Assembly: GCA_946481265.1 (NCBI GenBank)
Contig: CAMLNE010000011.1
Location: forward strand, 1 to 25,827
Direction: 5' to 3'
DNA from: an uncultured Panacagrimonas sp.
GTDB lineage: Bacteria; Pseudomonadota; Gammaproteobacteria; Nevskiales; Nevskiaceae
DNA: 25,827 bases
Shown: positions 15,432 to 23,325 of the stretch, piece by piece
Position numbering within the stretch: position 1 is the first letter of the stretch
Layout: every line of letters begins with the position of its first letter
Made by a program: the position numbers and the translations under genes
Notes under the pieces: model-generated
Database searches by the model: none
The model's input: the letters and a program-made list of their open reading frames with translations, nothing else
What the model was told of the DNA's origin: nothing

Positions 15432-16046
15432 GCGCGGCGCGGTCGATCTCCTCGAGCGCGGCGATCAAGGTACCGGCGTCGCGGCGCAGGCGCGTGATCA
15501 GCCAGGCCACCGCGTCGTCCGGCAGATCGAGCGCGCGCTGCGCGGCATGCAGCAGCAGCAGCTCGCGACGATCCGCCTCGCGCAGGGGCTTGAGCCCGAG
15601 CAGGGCCATCGCCTCGAGCCGCGAACGCAGGTCGGGCAAGGGACTGTCCAGGCGCGCCGGCGCCACGCCCGCCGCCAGCAGCAGCGGCAGTCCGCGCTGG
15701 CGACGATGGTCGATCAGGCGCAGCAGCGCGATCCTGCGTTCCTCGTGCGCGACCAGGTCCTGGACGCCATCGAGCGCCAGCAGGCTGGCGTCGCGACAGG
15801 CTGCCAGCGTGTCGCCGTCGACCGGCGACGCGGCATAGCAGGCATCCGCTCCCGCGGCCGCAACGGTGGCGCGCAGCAGGTGGGTCTTGCCGGTGGCGGT
15901 CGCGCCGTACAGCCAGATCGCCGGCAGGCCGCTGCGGGTCGCCATCGCGCGCAGGGCGTCGACGACGTCGGTGTTGGGGCCGGCAAAGAAATTGTCGAAG
16001 GCCGGGAGCTGCGTCAGCTGCACCGGCAGCGCGAGCTGCGCGCCCT

Positions 16047-17228
16047 TCATGAAGCCGGTGGCGCGGTGTCCTGCCCCTCTTCCGGCGCAGGCGCCGCGGC
16101 GAGGGCCGGCACGCCGTGGCTGTACATGCGGCTGGCCAGCCACTCCTTCTTGGTCTCGCGCAGCAGCACCGCGATCACCGCGGCCACCGGCAGCGCCAGC
16201 ATCACGCCGACGAAGCCGAACAGCTGGCCGCCGGCCATCACCGAGAAGATCACCGCCACCGGGTGCAGGCCGATCCGGTCGCCGACCAGCAGGGGCGTCA
16301 GCACGTTGCTCTCCAGCACCTGGCCGATGGTGAACACCACCGCCAGCCACACGAAGGGCAGCAGTTCCTGCGTCTGCACCAGCATGGCGATCACCGCGGT
16401 GAGCACGCCGACGATGGCACCCAGGTAGGGCACGAAGCTGATCAGGCCCACGATCAGGCCGACCAGCAGCGCCAGGTTGAGGCCGGCCAGCCACAGTGCG
16501 ACCCAGTAGTAGACCGTCAACGCCGCCATCACGGTGAGCTGGCCGCGGATGAACGCGCCCAGGACCTCGTCGGTCTCGCGCGCCATGCGGCCGATGCGCG
16601 GCAGCGTACGCCGCGGGATCACGCTGCGGATCCAGTCGACCAGCAGGTCCCAGTCGCGCAGCAGATAGAACGTCACCACCGGCACCAGCACCAGGTTGGC
16701 CAGGGCGGTCAGCAGTGCGCCGCCCGAGCTGGCGAGCCGCGTCCATGCCTCGCGCAGCAGGCCGCTCGCTTCCGGCAGGTGCTGGGCGATGACCGTCTTG
16801 AAGCCCGCCGCGTCCAGGCGCACGCCCTCCGGCAGGCTGATGCCCAGGCGCGCCAGGCCGTGGTCCTGTATCCAGGCCAGCCACACGGGAATGTTCTGCA
16901 GCAGCACGCGCAGCTGCTCCTGCAGCATCGGCAGCAGCAGCACCAGGCCGAGCAGGCCGAGCGCGGTGATCACCACGAACACCACGCAGACGCCGATGGT
17001 GCGCGACAGCCGCCAGGTCTGCAGGCGATCGACGATCGGGTCGCCGGCGTAGGCCAGGCCCGCGCCGAGCACGAAGGGCATCAGGATCGGCGACAGCAGC
17101 CAGCAGAACAGCAGGAAGGTGACCAGCCCGGCGATCCACGGCCAGGTCTCGTCCAGGCGCAGGCGGTCGAGCGCCGATCCGCCGGGATCGGAAGCGGGCG
17201 GCGGTGTCTCAGCGCCCGGCAAGGACAT
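16047..17228 (-). CDS. perM: PerM/AI-2E family transporter
   Basis: A 393-residue inner-membrane protein of the AI-2E exporter/PerM family. About eight hydrophobic helices are visible, starting WPWIAGLVTFLLFCWLLSPILMPFVLGAGLAY in outline, with a soluble helical stretch (about 85-150) between early helices and conserved VPYLGAIVGVLTAVIA and GQVLESNVLTPLLVGDRIGLHPVAV segments typical of the family. The transported substrate of PerM is not established. Three starts are possible: GTG 17246, ATG 17243 and ATG 17228. I chose 17228 because GGAGG lies just before it, though with a very short spacer. It overlaps the 3' end of the DUF2066 gene by 20 bases and the hda start by four, so the three genes form one operon. 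Confidence 0.9.
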   Translation of the reverse strand: MSLPGAETPPPASDPGGSALDRLRLDETWPWIAGLVTFLLFCWLLSPILMPFVLGAGLAYAGDPIVDRLQTWRLSRTIGVCVVFVVITALGLLGLVLLLPMLQEQLRVLLQNIPVWLAWIQDHGLARLGISLPEGVRLDAAGFKTVIAQHLPEASGLLREAWTRLASSGGALLTALANLVLVPVVTFYLLRDWDLLVDWIRSVIPRRTLPRIGRMARETDEVLGAFIRGQLTVMAALTVYYWVALWLAGLNLALLVGLIVGLISFVPYLGAIVGVLTAVIAMLVQTQELLPFVWLAVVFTIGQVLESNVLTPLLVGDRIGLHPVAVIFSVMAGGQLFGFVGVMLALPVAAVIAVLLRETKKEWLASRMYSHGVPALAAAPAPEEGQDTAPPAS

Positions 17229-17883
17229 AGCCTCCGGCCGCATCACGGCCGATCAGGCCATCCTCCTCGACACGCTCGGCCGCGCTCTGGACCCCACCCT
17301 CCACCACCATCCGCAGCTGCAGCGTGTCGCCGCGCAACTCGTCGACGTCGACGCTGCGCACGCCGCGCACGCGGCTGAAATGGCGCAGCACGCGTGAGTA
17401 GTCGGCGGTGCTGTGCAGTCCGCGCACCTGCACCACCCAGGTCTCGATCAGGTCGGACGCCACCCCGAACACCGGCAGTCCCTGCCCGCGCAGCGCCTCG
17501 TCCACCGCCACCGGGTCGAACTCGGCCCGGAACATCAGCGCCTGGCTGGCCACGTCGCGCACGAAGCTGTACTGCTGCACCAGCCGGGAAGCCCGCGCCA
17601 GGATCGGCGAGACGGCCGGGTCGGCGCGTCCCACTGCGCCCTTGAGCACCTGGATCAGCGCCAGCCGCAGTCCCATGTCGCGCGATTTCGCGGATTCGTC
17701 CTGTACCGGCACCATCGCGCCGTACGGATTCCCGGGCAGGGACTGCGCCTGCGGCGCGGCGGACGAGGGGGCCGGCGGCGCGGTCTGGGCGCGCGCCGCC
17801 GGCAGGCTGGCGAGCATCACGATCGCGCCGAGCAGCGCGGCGCACGCCGGCACGCAGAGACCAAAGGATGGGCAGAACGACAT
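17209..17883 (-). CDS. DUF2066 periplasmic protein
   Basis: A 224-residue exported protein whose signal peptide ends near LPAARA-QT (residue 32). After a Pro/Ala-rich linker, the conserved part begins at about residue 52 ([33 protein letters not shown]), then [37 protein letters not shown] and a C-terminal alpha/beta region. This fits DUF2066, a family of unknown function that is repeatedly next to purM and perM/hda in gammaproteobacteria. It is divergent from purM, with 67 bases between the two starts, and overlaps perM at its 3' end. No strong ribosome site is visible at the ATG. Confidence 0.82.
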   Translation of the reverse strand: MSFCPSFGLCVPACAALLGAIVMLASLPAARAQTAPPAPSSAAPQAQSLPGNPYGAMVPVQDESAKSRDMGLRLALIQVLKGAVGRADPAVSPILARASRLVQQYSFVRDVASQALMFRAEFDPVAVDEALRGQGLPVFGVASDLIETWVVQVRGLHSTADYSRVLRHFSRVRGVRSVDVDELRGDTLQLRMVVEGGVQSAAERVEEDGLIGRDAAGGYVLAGR

Positions 17884-17909
17884 GCGGCGGATTATCGCGG
17901 GCCGGTCTG

Positions 17910-17915
17910 TAAAAT
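17910..17915 (+). promoter_or_regulatory. Candidate -10 element for purM
   Basis: TAAAAT sits 36 bases before the purM ATG in the 67-base divergent gap with the DUF2066 gene. TTATCG near 17892 is a poor -35. No purine-repressor palindrome is evident. Confidence 0.45.
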
Positions 17916-17950
17916 GCTTGCTTCACCCTCACGCCTGCTTCCGCGCCCCG

Positions 17951-18982
17951 ATGAGTTCCCGAAAACCCCTTTCGTACCGAGATGCCGGCGTCGATATCGA
18001 GGCAGGCGATGCGCTGGTCGACGACATCAAGTCGATCGTGCGCTCCACCCGCCGTCCGGAAGTGCTCGCCGGCGTCGGCGGTTTCGGCGCGCTGGTCAAG
18101 CTTCCGAAGAAGTACCGCAAGCCGATCCTGGTCAGCGGTACCGACGGCGTGGGCACCAAGCTGCGCCTGGGAATCGATGCCGGCCGCGTCGAGGGCCTGG
18201 GCATCGACCTGGTCGGCATGTGCGTGAACGACGTGCTGGTATCCGGCGCCGAGCCGCTGTTCTTCCTGGACTACTACGCCACCGGCAAGCTCGACACGCG
18301 CACCGCCGCGCAGGTCATCCGTGGCATCGCCACCGGCTGCAAGCAGGCGGGCTGCGCGCTGGTCGGCGGCGAGACCGCGGAGATGCCGGGGCTGTACACC
18401 GCCGAGGACTTCGACCTTGCCGGTTTCTGCGTGGCGGTGGTCGAGGAGTCGAAGATCATCGACGGCTCGAAGATCGCGCGCGGCGACGTCATCGTCGCCC
18501 TGCCCTCCAGCGGCCCGCACTCGAACGGCTATTCGCTGGTGCGCAAGATCCTCTCCGTCGGTGGCCATGGACTCGACGAGCCCTTCGGCGCCGGCACGCT
18601 GGCCGACGCGCTGCTCGCGCCCACGCAGATCTATGTCAAGCCCGTGCTCAAGCTGCTGGAGGCCGGCATCCGCATCCACGGCATGGCGCACATCACCGGT
18701 GGCGGCATCGTCGGCAACCTGCCGCGCTGCTTCCCCAAGGGCGTCGGTGCGGTGGTCGACACCACGAGCTGGAAGCGGCCGGAGATCTTCGACTGGCTGC
18801 AGGCTGAGGGCGCCGTGGAGCAGGACGAGATGTGGAACGTCTTCAACTGCGGCGTGGGCTTTGCCATCGTCCTGCCGCGTCGCCAGGTCGACGCCGCGCT
18901 CGCCTTGCTGCGCAAGGCCCGGCTCAAGCCCTGGGTGCTCGGCGAGGTGAGCAAGGGGCGCCAGGACGTGCGGTTTGCCTGA
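17951..18982 (+). CDS. purM: Phosphoribosylformylglycinamidine cyclo-ligase (AIR synthetase)
   Basis: PurM closes the imidazole ring of AIR from FGAM with ATP, step five of purine synthesis. The 343-residue product matches E. coli PurM (345) throughout: [20 protein letters not shown] at the start, [73 protein letters not shown], the [13 protein letters not shown] loop and [10 protein letters not shown] near the end. The ATG at 17951 gives the usual N-terminus, although no ribosome site is evident before it. The stop overlaps the purN start by eight bases, so expression is coupled. The purM-purN order is widely conserved. Confidence 0.97.
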   Translation: MSSRKPLSYRDAGVDIEAGDALVDDIKSIVRSTRRPEVLAGVGGFGALVKLPKKYRKPILVSGTDGVGTKLRLGIDAGRVEGLGIDLVGMCVNDVLVSGAEPLFFLDYYATGKLDTRTAAQVIRGIATGCKQAGCALVGGETAEMPGLYTAEDFDLAGFCVAVVEESKIIDGSKIARGDVIVALPSSGPHSNGYSLVRKILSVGGHGLDEPFGAGTLADALLAPTQIYVKPVLKLLEAGIRIHGMAHITGGGIVGNLPRCFPKGVGAVVDTTSWKRPEIFDWLQAEGAVEQDEMWNVFNCGVGFAIVLPRRQVDAALALLRKARLKPWVLGEVSKGRQDVRFA

Positions 18983-19649
18983 GCCGCGCGAGGCGCGCAT
19001 CGCGGTCCTGGTGTCCGGCCAGGGTCGCAACCTCCAGGCACTGATCGAGGCCTGCGCGAGCCGCCGCATCCGCGGCTCGATCGCCGGCGTGCTGTCCAAC
19101 CGTGCACAGGCACCGGCGCTGGCCCGCGCGCACGCCGCGGGCGTTCCGGCGCGCACCATCGCGCACGCGGACTATCCGGAGCGCGCCGCGTTCGACGCCG
19201 CGCTGTCGGCGGCGCTCGACGAGCTGCAGCCCGACGTGATCGTGCTGGCCGGCTTCATGCGCGTGCTCGGCCCGGCCTTCGTGCAGCGCCACGCCGGCCG
19301 CCTGCTCAACGTCCACCCGTCCCTGCTGCCGCGTCATCCGGGTTTGCATACCCACCAGCGCGCGCTGGCCGCGGGCGATCGCGAACACGGCGCCACCGTG
19401 CATTTCGTCACCGAGGAACTCGACGGCGGACCCCCGGTCATTCAGGGCCGTGTCAGCGTACGGTCCCAAGATACGCCCGACACATTGGCCGACCGGGTGA
19501 TGACCGAGGTGGAGATCCGCATCCTTCCGCAGACCGTTGCCTGGATGGCAGAGGGCGACCTCGCACTGCGCGGCGCCTGCGCCGAACTGCGCGGGCGCGT
19601 GCTGACGGCACCGCTGCAGCTGGCGGATCTCGACGAGGCGTTCCGCTGA
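18975..19649 (+). CDS. purN: Phosphoribosylglycinamide formyltransferase (GAR transformylase)
   Basis: PurN transfers formyl from 10-formyl-tetrahydrofolate to GAR, step three of purine synthesis. The 224-residue product is slightly longer than the E. coli enzyme (212) because of a C-terminal extension. The catalytic residues are all in place: Asn112 and His114 (LNVHPSLLP) and Asp150 (TEELDGGP), equivalent to N106, H108 and D144 of E. coli. The nucleotide loop [18 protein letters not shown] is at residues 9-26. The start is a TTG inside the end of purM, chosen because it places the loop at the expected distance and has AGGA upstream; no ATG alternative precedes the core. The stop shares one base with the start of the DUF3108 gene. 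Confidence 0.95.
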   Translation: MPEPREARIAVLVSGQGRNLQALIEACASRRIRGSIAGVLSNRAQAPALARAHAAGVPARTIAHADYPERAAFDAALSAALDELQPDVIVLAGFMRVLGPAFVQRHAGRLLNVHPSLLPRHPGLHTHQRALAAGDREHGATVHFVTEELDGGPPVIQGRVSVRSQDTPDTLADRVMTEVEIRILPQTVAWMAEGDLALRGACAELRGRVLTAPLQLADLDEAFR

Positions 19650-20359
19650 TGCCTTCTCTTCCACGGCGGGCAACCGCGATCCTGGCGCTCGCGCTGCTGC
19701 TGCTGCCCGCGCTGTCCGGCGCAGCACAGCCCACGCCCAGCGATGCCACCTACGCCCTGTCGCGCGGCATGATGACCCTGGGCGAGGCCCGCTTCCGCCT
19801 GGAGCAGCAGGAAGATCCCAACTGCTGGCGCTACGAGTACCACGCCAAGCCTTCGGGCCTGGCGCGCCTGTTCATCGGCAATGTCACCGAGCGTTCCGAT
19901 TTCTGCATGGCGGACGGCAAGGTGCTGTCGCAGGCCTTCGAGTTCCGTCGCGCCGACAAGCCGAAGGACGACTTCAGCCTGCGCTTCAACTGGACCGACG
20001 GCGTGGTGCGCTCCAGTGCCGGCGAGATGCGCCCGCTGGAGACCGGCATGGTCGATCGCCTGGCGATGCAGATCGCGATCCAGACCTGGGTGATCGATCG
20101 CGGCGGCGAGCCGGGGCCGGAGATCTTTTCCGTCACCAAGGTCGAGGACGACCGGATCAAGACCTACCGTTTCCGCATCGTCGCGCGCGAGACCGTCGAG
20201 ACGCCGGCCGGGGCCTTCGAAACGGTGCGCGTCGAGCGCGTCAACGACAAGAAGAAGTCGACCGTCTTCTGGCTCGCGCCCTCGCGCGGCTACATGGCGG
20301 TACGCGTGCAGCAGACCAAGAACGGCGACGAGCAGCTCAGGCTGGTTCTGAAGAAGTAG
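19649..20359 (+). CDS. DUF3108 exported protein
   Basis: A 236-residue exported protein with a signal peptide ending near LPALSGA-AQ (residue ~25). The remainder is rich in beta strands, with motifs typical of DUF3108: YALSRGMMTLGEARFRL, YHAKPSGLARLF, ERSDFCMADGKVLSQAFEF and TPAGAFETVRVERV, then FWLAPSRGYMAVRVQQ. The family has no established function; its fold suggests an envelope beta-barrel or beta-sandwich, and it sits downstream of purMN in many relatives of this organism. The TGATG junction (one-base overlap with purN) makes it the third gene of the operon. Its link to purine synthesis is positional only. Confidence 0.85.
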   Translation: MPSLPRRATAILALALLLLPALSGAAQPTPSDATYALSRGMMTLGEARFRLEQQEDPNCWRYEYHAKPSGLARLFIGNVTERSDFCMADGKVLSQAFEFRRADKPKDDFSLRFNWTDGVVRSSAGEMRPLETGMVDRLAMQIAIQTWVIDRGGEPGPEIFSVTKVEDDRIKTYRFRIVARETVETPAGAFETVRVERVNDKKKSTVFWLAPSRGYMAVRVQQTKNGDEQLRLVLKK

Positions 20360-20452
20360 TCGGTCCCCGCGCAGACCGGCTGCGCCGGGCGTGGCGGACC
20401 CGGCGATGTCGCATCCGCGCACCACGCGCTGCGTAAGTTCCCACGCCTGGCC

Positions 20453-21808
20453 TCAGGCCAGCGCCCCTTCCTCGCGCAGCTTGTCCAGGTGCGCCTCGAT
20501 GTTCTGGCGCGCCAGCGGCAGCAGGCGCGGATCCAGCCCCTGGTAGATCGCCGTCAGCATCTCGTCGATCGAACGCCCGGCCCGGTGCAGTTCCAGCACC
20601 GAAGTCTCGCGCTCCCGGCGGTGCCGCAGTGTCTCCTGCAGCCGGAACGTGGTGCCCATGGCGCCGCCATGCGAGGGCACGATGACCTGCGGATCCAGGT
20701 CGATCACGCGCTGCAGCGAATCGAAGTAGCGGCGCATGTTGCCCTCGGGCTGGTGGATCACCACCGTGCCCACGCCCTGGATCAGGTCGCCGACCAGGCA
20801 CCAGCTGCGATCCTCGGGCATCAGCGCGAGCTGGCCCTCGTCGTGGCCCGGGACCGCCAGCGCCCGTACCGGACGCCCCAGCCAGTGCGCCACCACGTCG
20901 CCGTCGTTGATCAGGCGCTGGGTCAGCCCGTCGAAGAACCGTGGCGCAGCTTGCGCGATGCGTTCGTAGGTATCCGAACTCAGGGCCACGCCCACGCCCA
21001 GGCGCCGGGCCAGCACGTCGGCGCGCTCGCAGTGATCCGGGTGGTGATGGGTGAAGAAGATCTCGTTCACGCCCAGCGGCAGCACGCGCTCGTACAGCGC
21101 ATCGAGCTCCTCGTCGTTCCAGGGCGAGGGATCCACCAGGATGCGATGCGTGCCCTCGTCGCCGAGCAGGAAGCAGTTGGTGTGGAAGGCCGGCGGCAGC
21201 GTGTTCGAACGCACCGGGATCATGCGCAGGCCGTGGATCGCCTGGATGATGGGCAGGCGCTCCTTGTGGTTGTCGTCCAGCGAGACCTCCGCCGGCTCGG
21301 TGCCGCCGCCCCTGGCCAGCAGCGCCACGCTGGCCGAGGTCGGCGGCGCCAGCAGCAGCCGGCCGTCGAGGTATTCGGCGTGCAGCTCGGCCGGCCGCGC
21401 CCAGCGCAGGTGATCGACCTCGCCCGTGTCCAGGACGATCTGCGGACGGTGGCGCAGCTGGACGCGGTAGAACAGGGTGTCGAAGCGCACCGGCAGGATC
21501 GGCGGCGTCAGCGCCTTGCCGAAGAGATGCAGCGCCTCCACGTCGCCTCGCGCGCAGGCCGCATCCAGATCGAAGCCGATCTCCTCGCGCAGCTCCCGCA
21601 CCAGTGCCTCGGCCAGGCGCGGCTCGATGTCGCTGCACCAGGAGGCCGTGCGCGCTGGCGCATCCGCGTCCTCCTTGTCGACCTTGCCGCCCGGGAAGGC
21701 CCAGTAGCCCGGAAATGAGGTCAGCGCGGGCTGACGGCGGACCAGCAGGATCTCGTCGTCATGCTGCAGGACGGCGGTGACCGCTTCGCGGATCGGGGCT
21801 TCAGCCAT
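20453..21808 (-). CDS. Nudix hydrolase fused to metallo-beta-lactamase (LACTB2-like) domain
   Basis: A 451-residue two-enzyme fusion. Residues 1-160 are a Nudix domain: AFPGGKVDKED (38-47) and RELREEIGFDL (71-81) are the two halves of the Nudix box, but about 17 extra residues separate them compared with the 23-residue consensus, as in the RP2/NUDT19-type coenzyme A diphosphatases. Residues ~200-390 are an MBL-fold hydrolase with THHHPDH (253-259), His322 (PGHDEG), Asp341 (VGDLIQG) and His380 (PSHGG) as metal ligands. A winged-helix-like tail (~400-450) matches the LACTB2-type C-terminus. The reactions are probably (deoxy)nucleotide or CoA diphosphate hydrolysis plus an unknown hydrolysis or nuclease step; both are inferred. 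The ATG at 21808 is chosen because MAEAPIREAV leads straight into the Nudix fold. Confidence 0.88.
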   Translation of the reverse strand: MAEAPIREAVTAVLQHDDEILLVRRQPALTSFPGYWAFPGGKVDKEDADAPARTASWCSDIEPRLAEALVRELREEIGFDLDAACARGDVEALHLFGKALTPPILPVRFDTLFYRVQLRHRPQIVLDTGEVDHLRWARPAELHAEYLDGRLLLAPPTSASVALLARGGGTEPAEVSLDDNHKERLPIIQAIHGLRMIPVRSNTLPPAFHTNCFLLGDEGTHRILVDPSPWNDEELDALYERVLPLGVNEIFFTHHHPDHCERADVLARRLGVGVALSSDTYERIAQAAPRFFDGLTQRLINDGDVVAHWLGRPVRALAVPGHDEGQLALMPEDRSWCLVGDLIQGVGTVVIHQPEGNMRRYFDSLQRVIDLDPQVIVPSHGGAMGTTFRLQETLRHRRERETSVLELHRAGRSIDEMLTAIYQGLDPRLLPLARQNIEAHLDKLREEGALA

Positions 21809-22071
21809 GAAAGCAGGCGCCGGGAATGGAACGCCAGTGTAGGCCTGCGGCGCGCGCGCGGCGATCAAGACGAATACCTAGGCAAATGCCGCGAAAACAC
21901 GGGCGCGGCGGGAGGCCGGCGCCACGACGACGCCGGCGGCGTGCCGCATCAACGCTTCCGTTGTGGCTCACGCGCGCCGACTTGGTCCGCCACAGCGCTT
22001 CCAGGCTTTCGCTGCAGCGCGCCGCGCTTTTCCGCGACTCTCGCGCAGAGCCCTGCCGGGGCGCGGGCAGG

Positions 22072-22383
22072 CTACTCCTGCGGCTTGCCGATCGACTTGA
22101 GGGCCAGTTTGTCGCCGCTGAAGGTGACGCTGATGGCCTGTCCACCGCCTTCCCAGATCTCGGTCGAGAAGCTCAGCGGGCCCAGCGCGCCACCCGAAAC
22201 CTGATCCGGCTCACCGAGAATGGCGTAGACATCGGCGCGACTCATGCCGACATCCAGTTTCGCGTAGTTCTGCGCGTTGACCTGCGAGCACGCGGCGCCC
22301 AGCAGCATCACGGCGCCGAGCAGCAACACCCCCAATCCGCGTCCCAGCGTGCGCGACCTGTTCTCCAATGCGAAGCCTCCCAT
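22072..22383 (-). CDS. Small lipoprotein, SmpA/DUF3862-like
   Basis: A 103-residue probable lipoprotein. The hydrophobic signal (GLGVLLLGAVMLLGAAC) puts the lipid-modified cysteine at residue 32; GAAC is a non-ideal lipobox. The mature part, NYAKLDVGMSRADVYAILGEPDQVS, has the NY-x-K-x-GM-x-x-x-x-V-x-x-ILG-x-P signature of SmpA/BamE-like and DUF3862 proteins, followed by a beta hairpin (STEIWEGGGQAISVTFSGDKL). These small domains often support protein-protein contacts in the outer membrane. A 263-base gap separates it from the Nudix-MBL gene downstream (21809-22071); I see no gene there and only GC-rich sequence. It is divergent from the voltage-sensor-like gene. Confidence 0.75.
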   Translation of the reverse strand: MGGFALENRSRTLGRGLGVLLLGAVMLLGAACSQVNAQNYAKLDVGMSRADVYAILGEPDQVSGGALGPLSFSTEIWEGGGQAISVTFSGDKLALKSIGKPQE

Positions 22384-22446
22384 GGCTGCGTTCCCGCGCG
22401 AGGATCGAGCTTGACCCCCTGCACGAAGCGGCCGTAGCGTCGCGCG

Positions 22447-23217
22447 ATGAGCCCGCCCGAGCAAGCCCTGCGCAAGGAGGTCACCGATGCGGCGCGCCGC
22501 ATCGGCGTGCTCGACTGGCTGATGCTGCTGCTGGCCGTGGTCTCCGTCGGTCTGCTGCTCTGGGAGATGTTTGCCGAGGTCGCGCCGCAGACCCGGCGCC
22601 TGATCATCACCGCCGACTACGTGATCTGCGCCATCTTCGCGGTCGAGTTCATCTGGCGCTGGCGGCGCGCGGGCTGGACCGGCGATTACGTCAAGCGCAA
22701 CTGGTACGAGGTGCTCGGCATGATCCCGCTGCAGCACCCGATGCTGCGCGGCTTCCGCCTGTTCCGGGCGGTGCGCATCGTGATCCTGCTGTCGCGGTTC
22801 GGCCGTGCCGCCGACCGCGCACTGGGCGATGAATTCACCTACCGGCTGGTCCGGCGCTTCAAGAACGCCATCGTCGAATCGATCAGCAGTGCGGTCACCG
22901 TCGCGGTCCTCGACGAGGTCAGCGAGGTCCTCGCCCGCGGCCAGTACGCGCGCAATGTCGCGCGGGCCCTCGAGGACAACCAGCCGAAACTGCGCGCGAT
23001 GATCTCGGAGAAGCTGCGCGCCGATCCGCAGGCCGGCCGCCTGTCGCGCCTGCCCTTCGCGCGCGACCTGAGCGAGACCATCATCGACATGGCATTGCGC
23101 CTGGTCGAGCAGGTCCTGCAGGACCCGCGCACCGACGAGCTGATCGCCGACATGCTGCGGGAAAACCTCCAGCAGATCCGCCGTTCAGTGGAGGCCAACG
23201 ACCAGGCACACCGGTAG
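22447..23217 (+). CDS. Voltage-sensor-like membrane protein without a pore domain
   Basis: A 256-residue protein whose N-terminal half resembles the S1-S4 module of voltage-gated cation channels. Segments are: S1 about 22-42 (LDWLMLLLAVVSVGLLLWEMF), S2 about 54-72 (ADYVICAIFAVEFIWRW) with Glu67, S3 about 82-95 (NWYEVLGMIPL), and S4 about 100-118 with arginines every third position (101, 104, 107, 110) plus Arg117 and Arg120. No S5, selectivity filter or S6 follows. Instead, the last ~130 residues are soluble and helical (DEVSEVLARGQYARNVARAL, ETIIDMALRLVEQVL). It could be a Hv1-like proton conductor, a voltage-sensing regulator, or a related ion-transporter-like protein that has lost its pore; the sequence cannot decide. 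No strong ribosome site precedes the ATG. Confidence 0.75.
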   Translation: MSPPEQALRKEVTDAARRIGVLDWLMLLLAVVSVGLLLWEMFAEVAPQTRRLIITADYVICAIFAVEFIWRWRRAGWTGDYVKRNWYEVLGMIPLQHPMLRGFRLFRAVRIVILLSRFGRAADRALGDEFTYRLVRRFKNAIVESISSAVTVAVLDEVSEVLARGQYARNVARALEDNQPKLRAMISEKLRADPQAGRLSRLPFARDLSETIIDMALRLVEQVLQDPRTDELIADMLRENLQQIRRSVEANDQAHR

Positions 23218-23306
23218 ATCGCCGCGCGCCGAGCAGGTTCGGTAGCGTCATTGCCTGGCCGCCCGCGGGAACCGCCGACCGTCGCGCGCGGTCCGAGCAT
23301 CTGCCT

Positions 23307-23325
23307 CATCATGATCGGCATGATG
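23307..23325 (+). promoter_or_regulatory. Inverted repeat spanning the start codons of the large lipoprotein gene
   Basis: CATCATG-ATCGG-CATGATG is a perfect 7-base inverted repeat that covers the ATG at 23311 and the ATG pair at 23320-23325. In mRNA it would hide all candidate starts in a stem, and no clear ribosome site is seen upstream. Confidence 0.5.

Noticed and set aside
17243..19159. Long minus-strand frame across purM and DUF2066 (about 638 codons)
   Set aside because: It overlaps two well-supported genes, reads as low-complexity shadow sequence and has no start support.
22447..23217. Complete voltage-gated ion channel
   Set aside because: No S5, pore loop or S6 follows the S4-like helix; the remaining sequence is soluble and helical.
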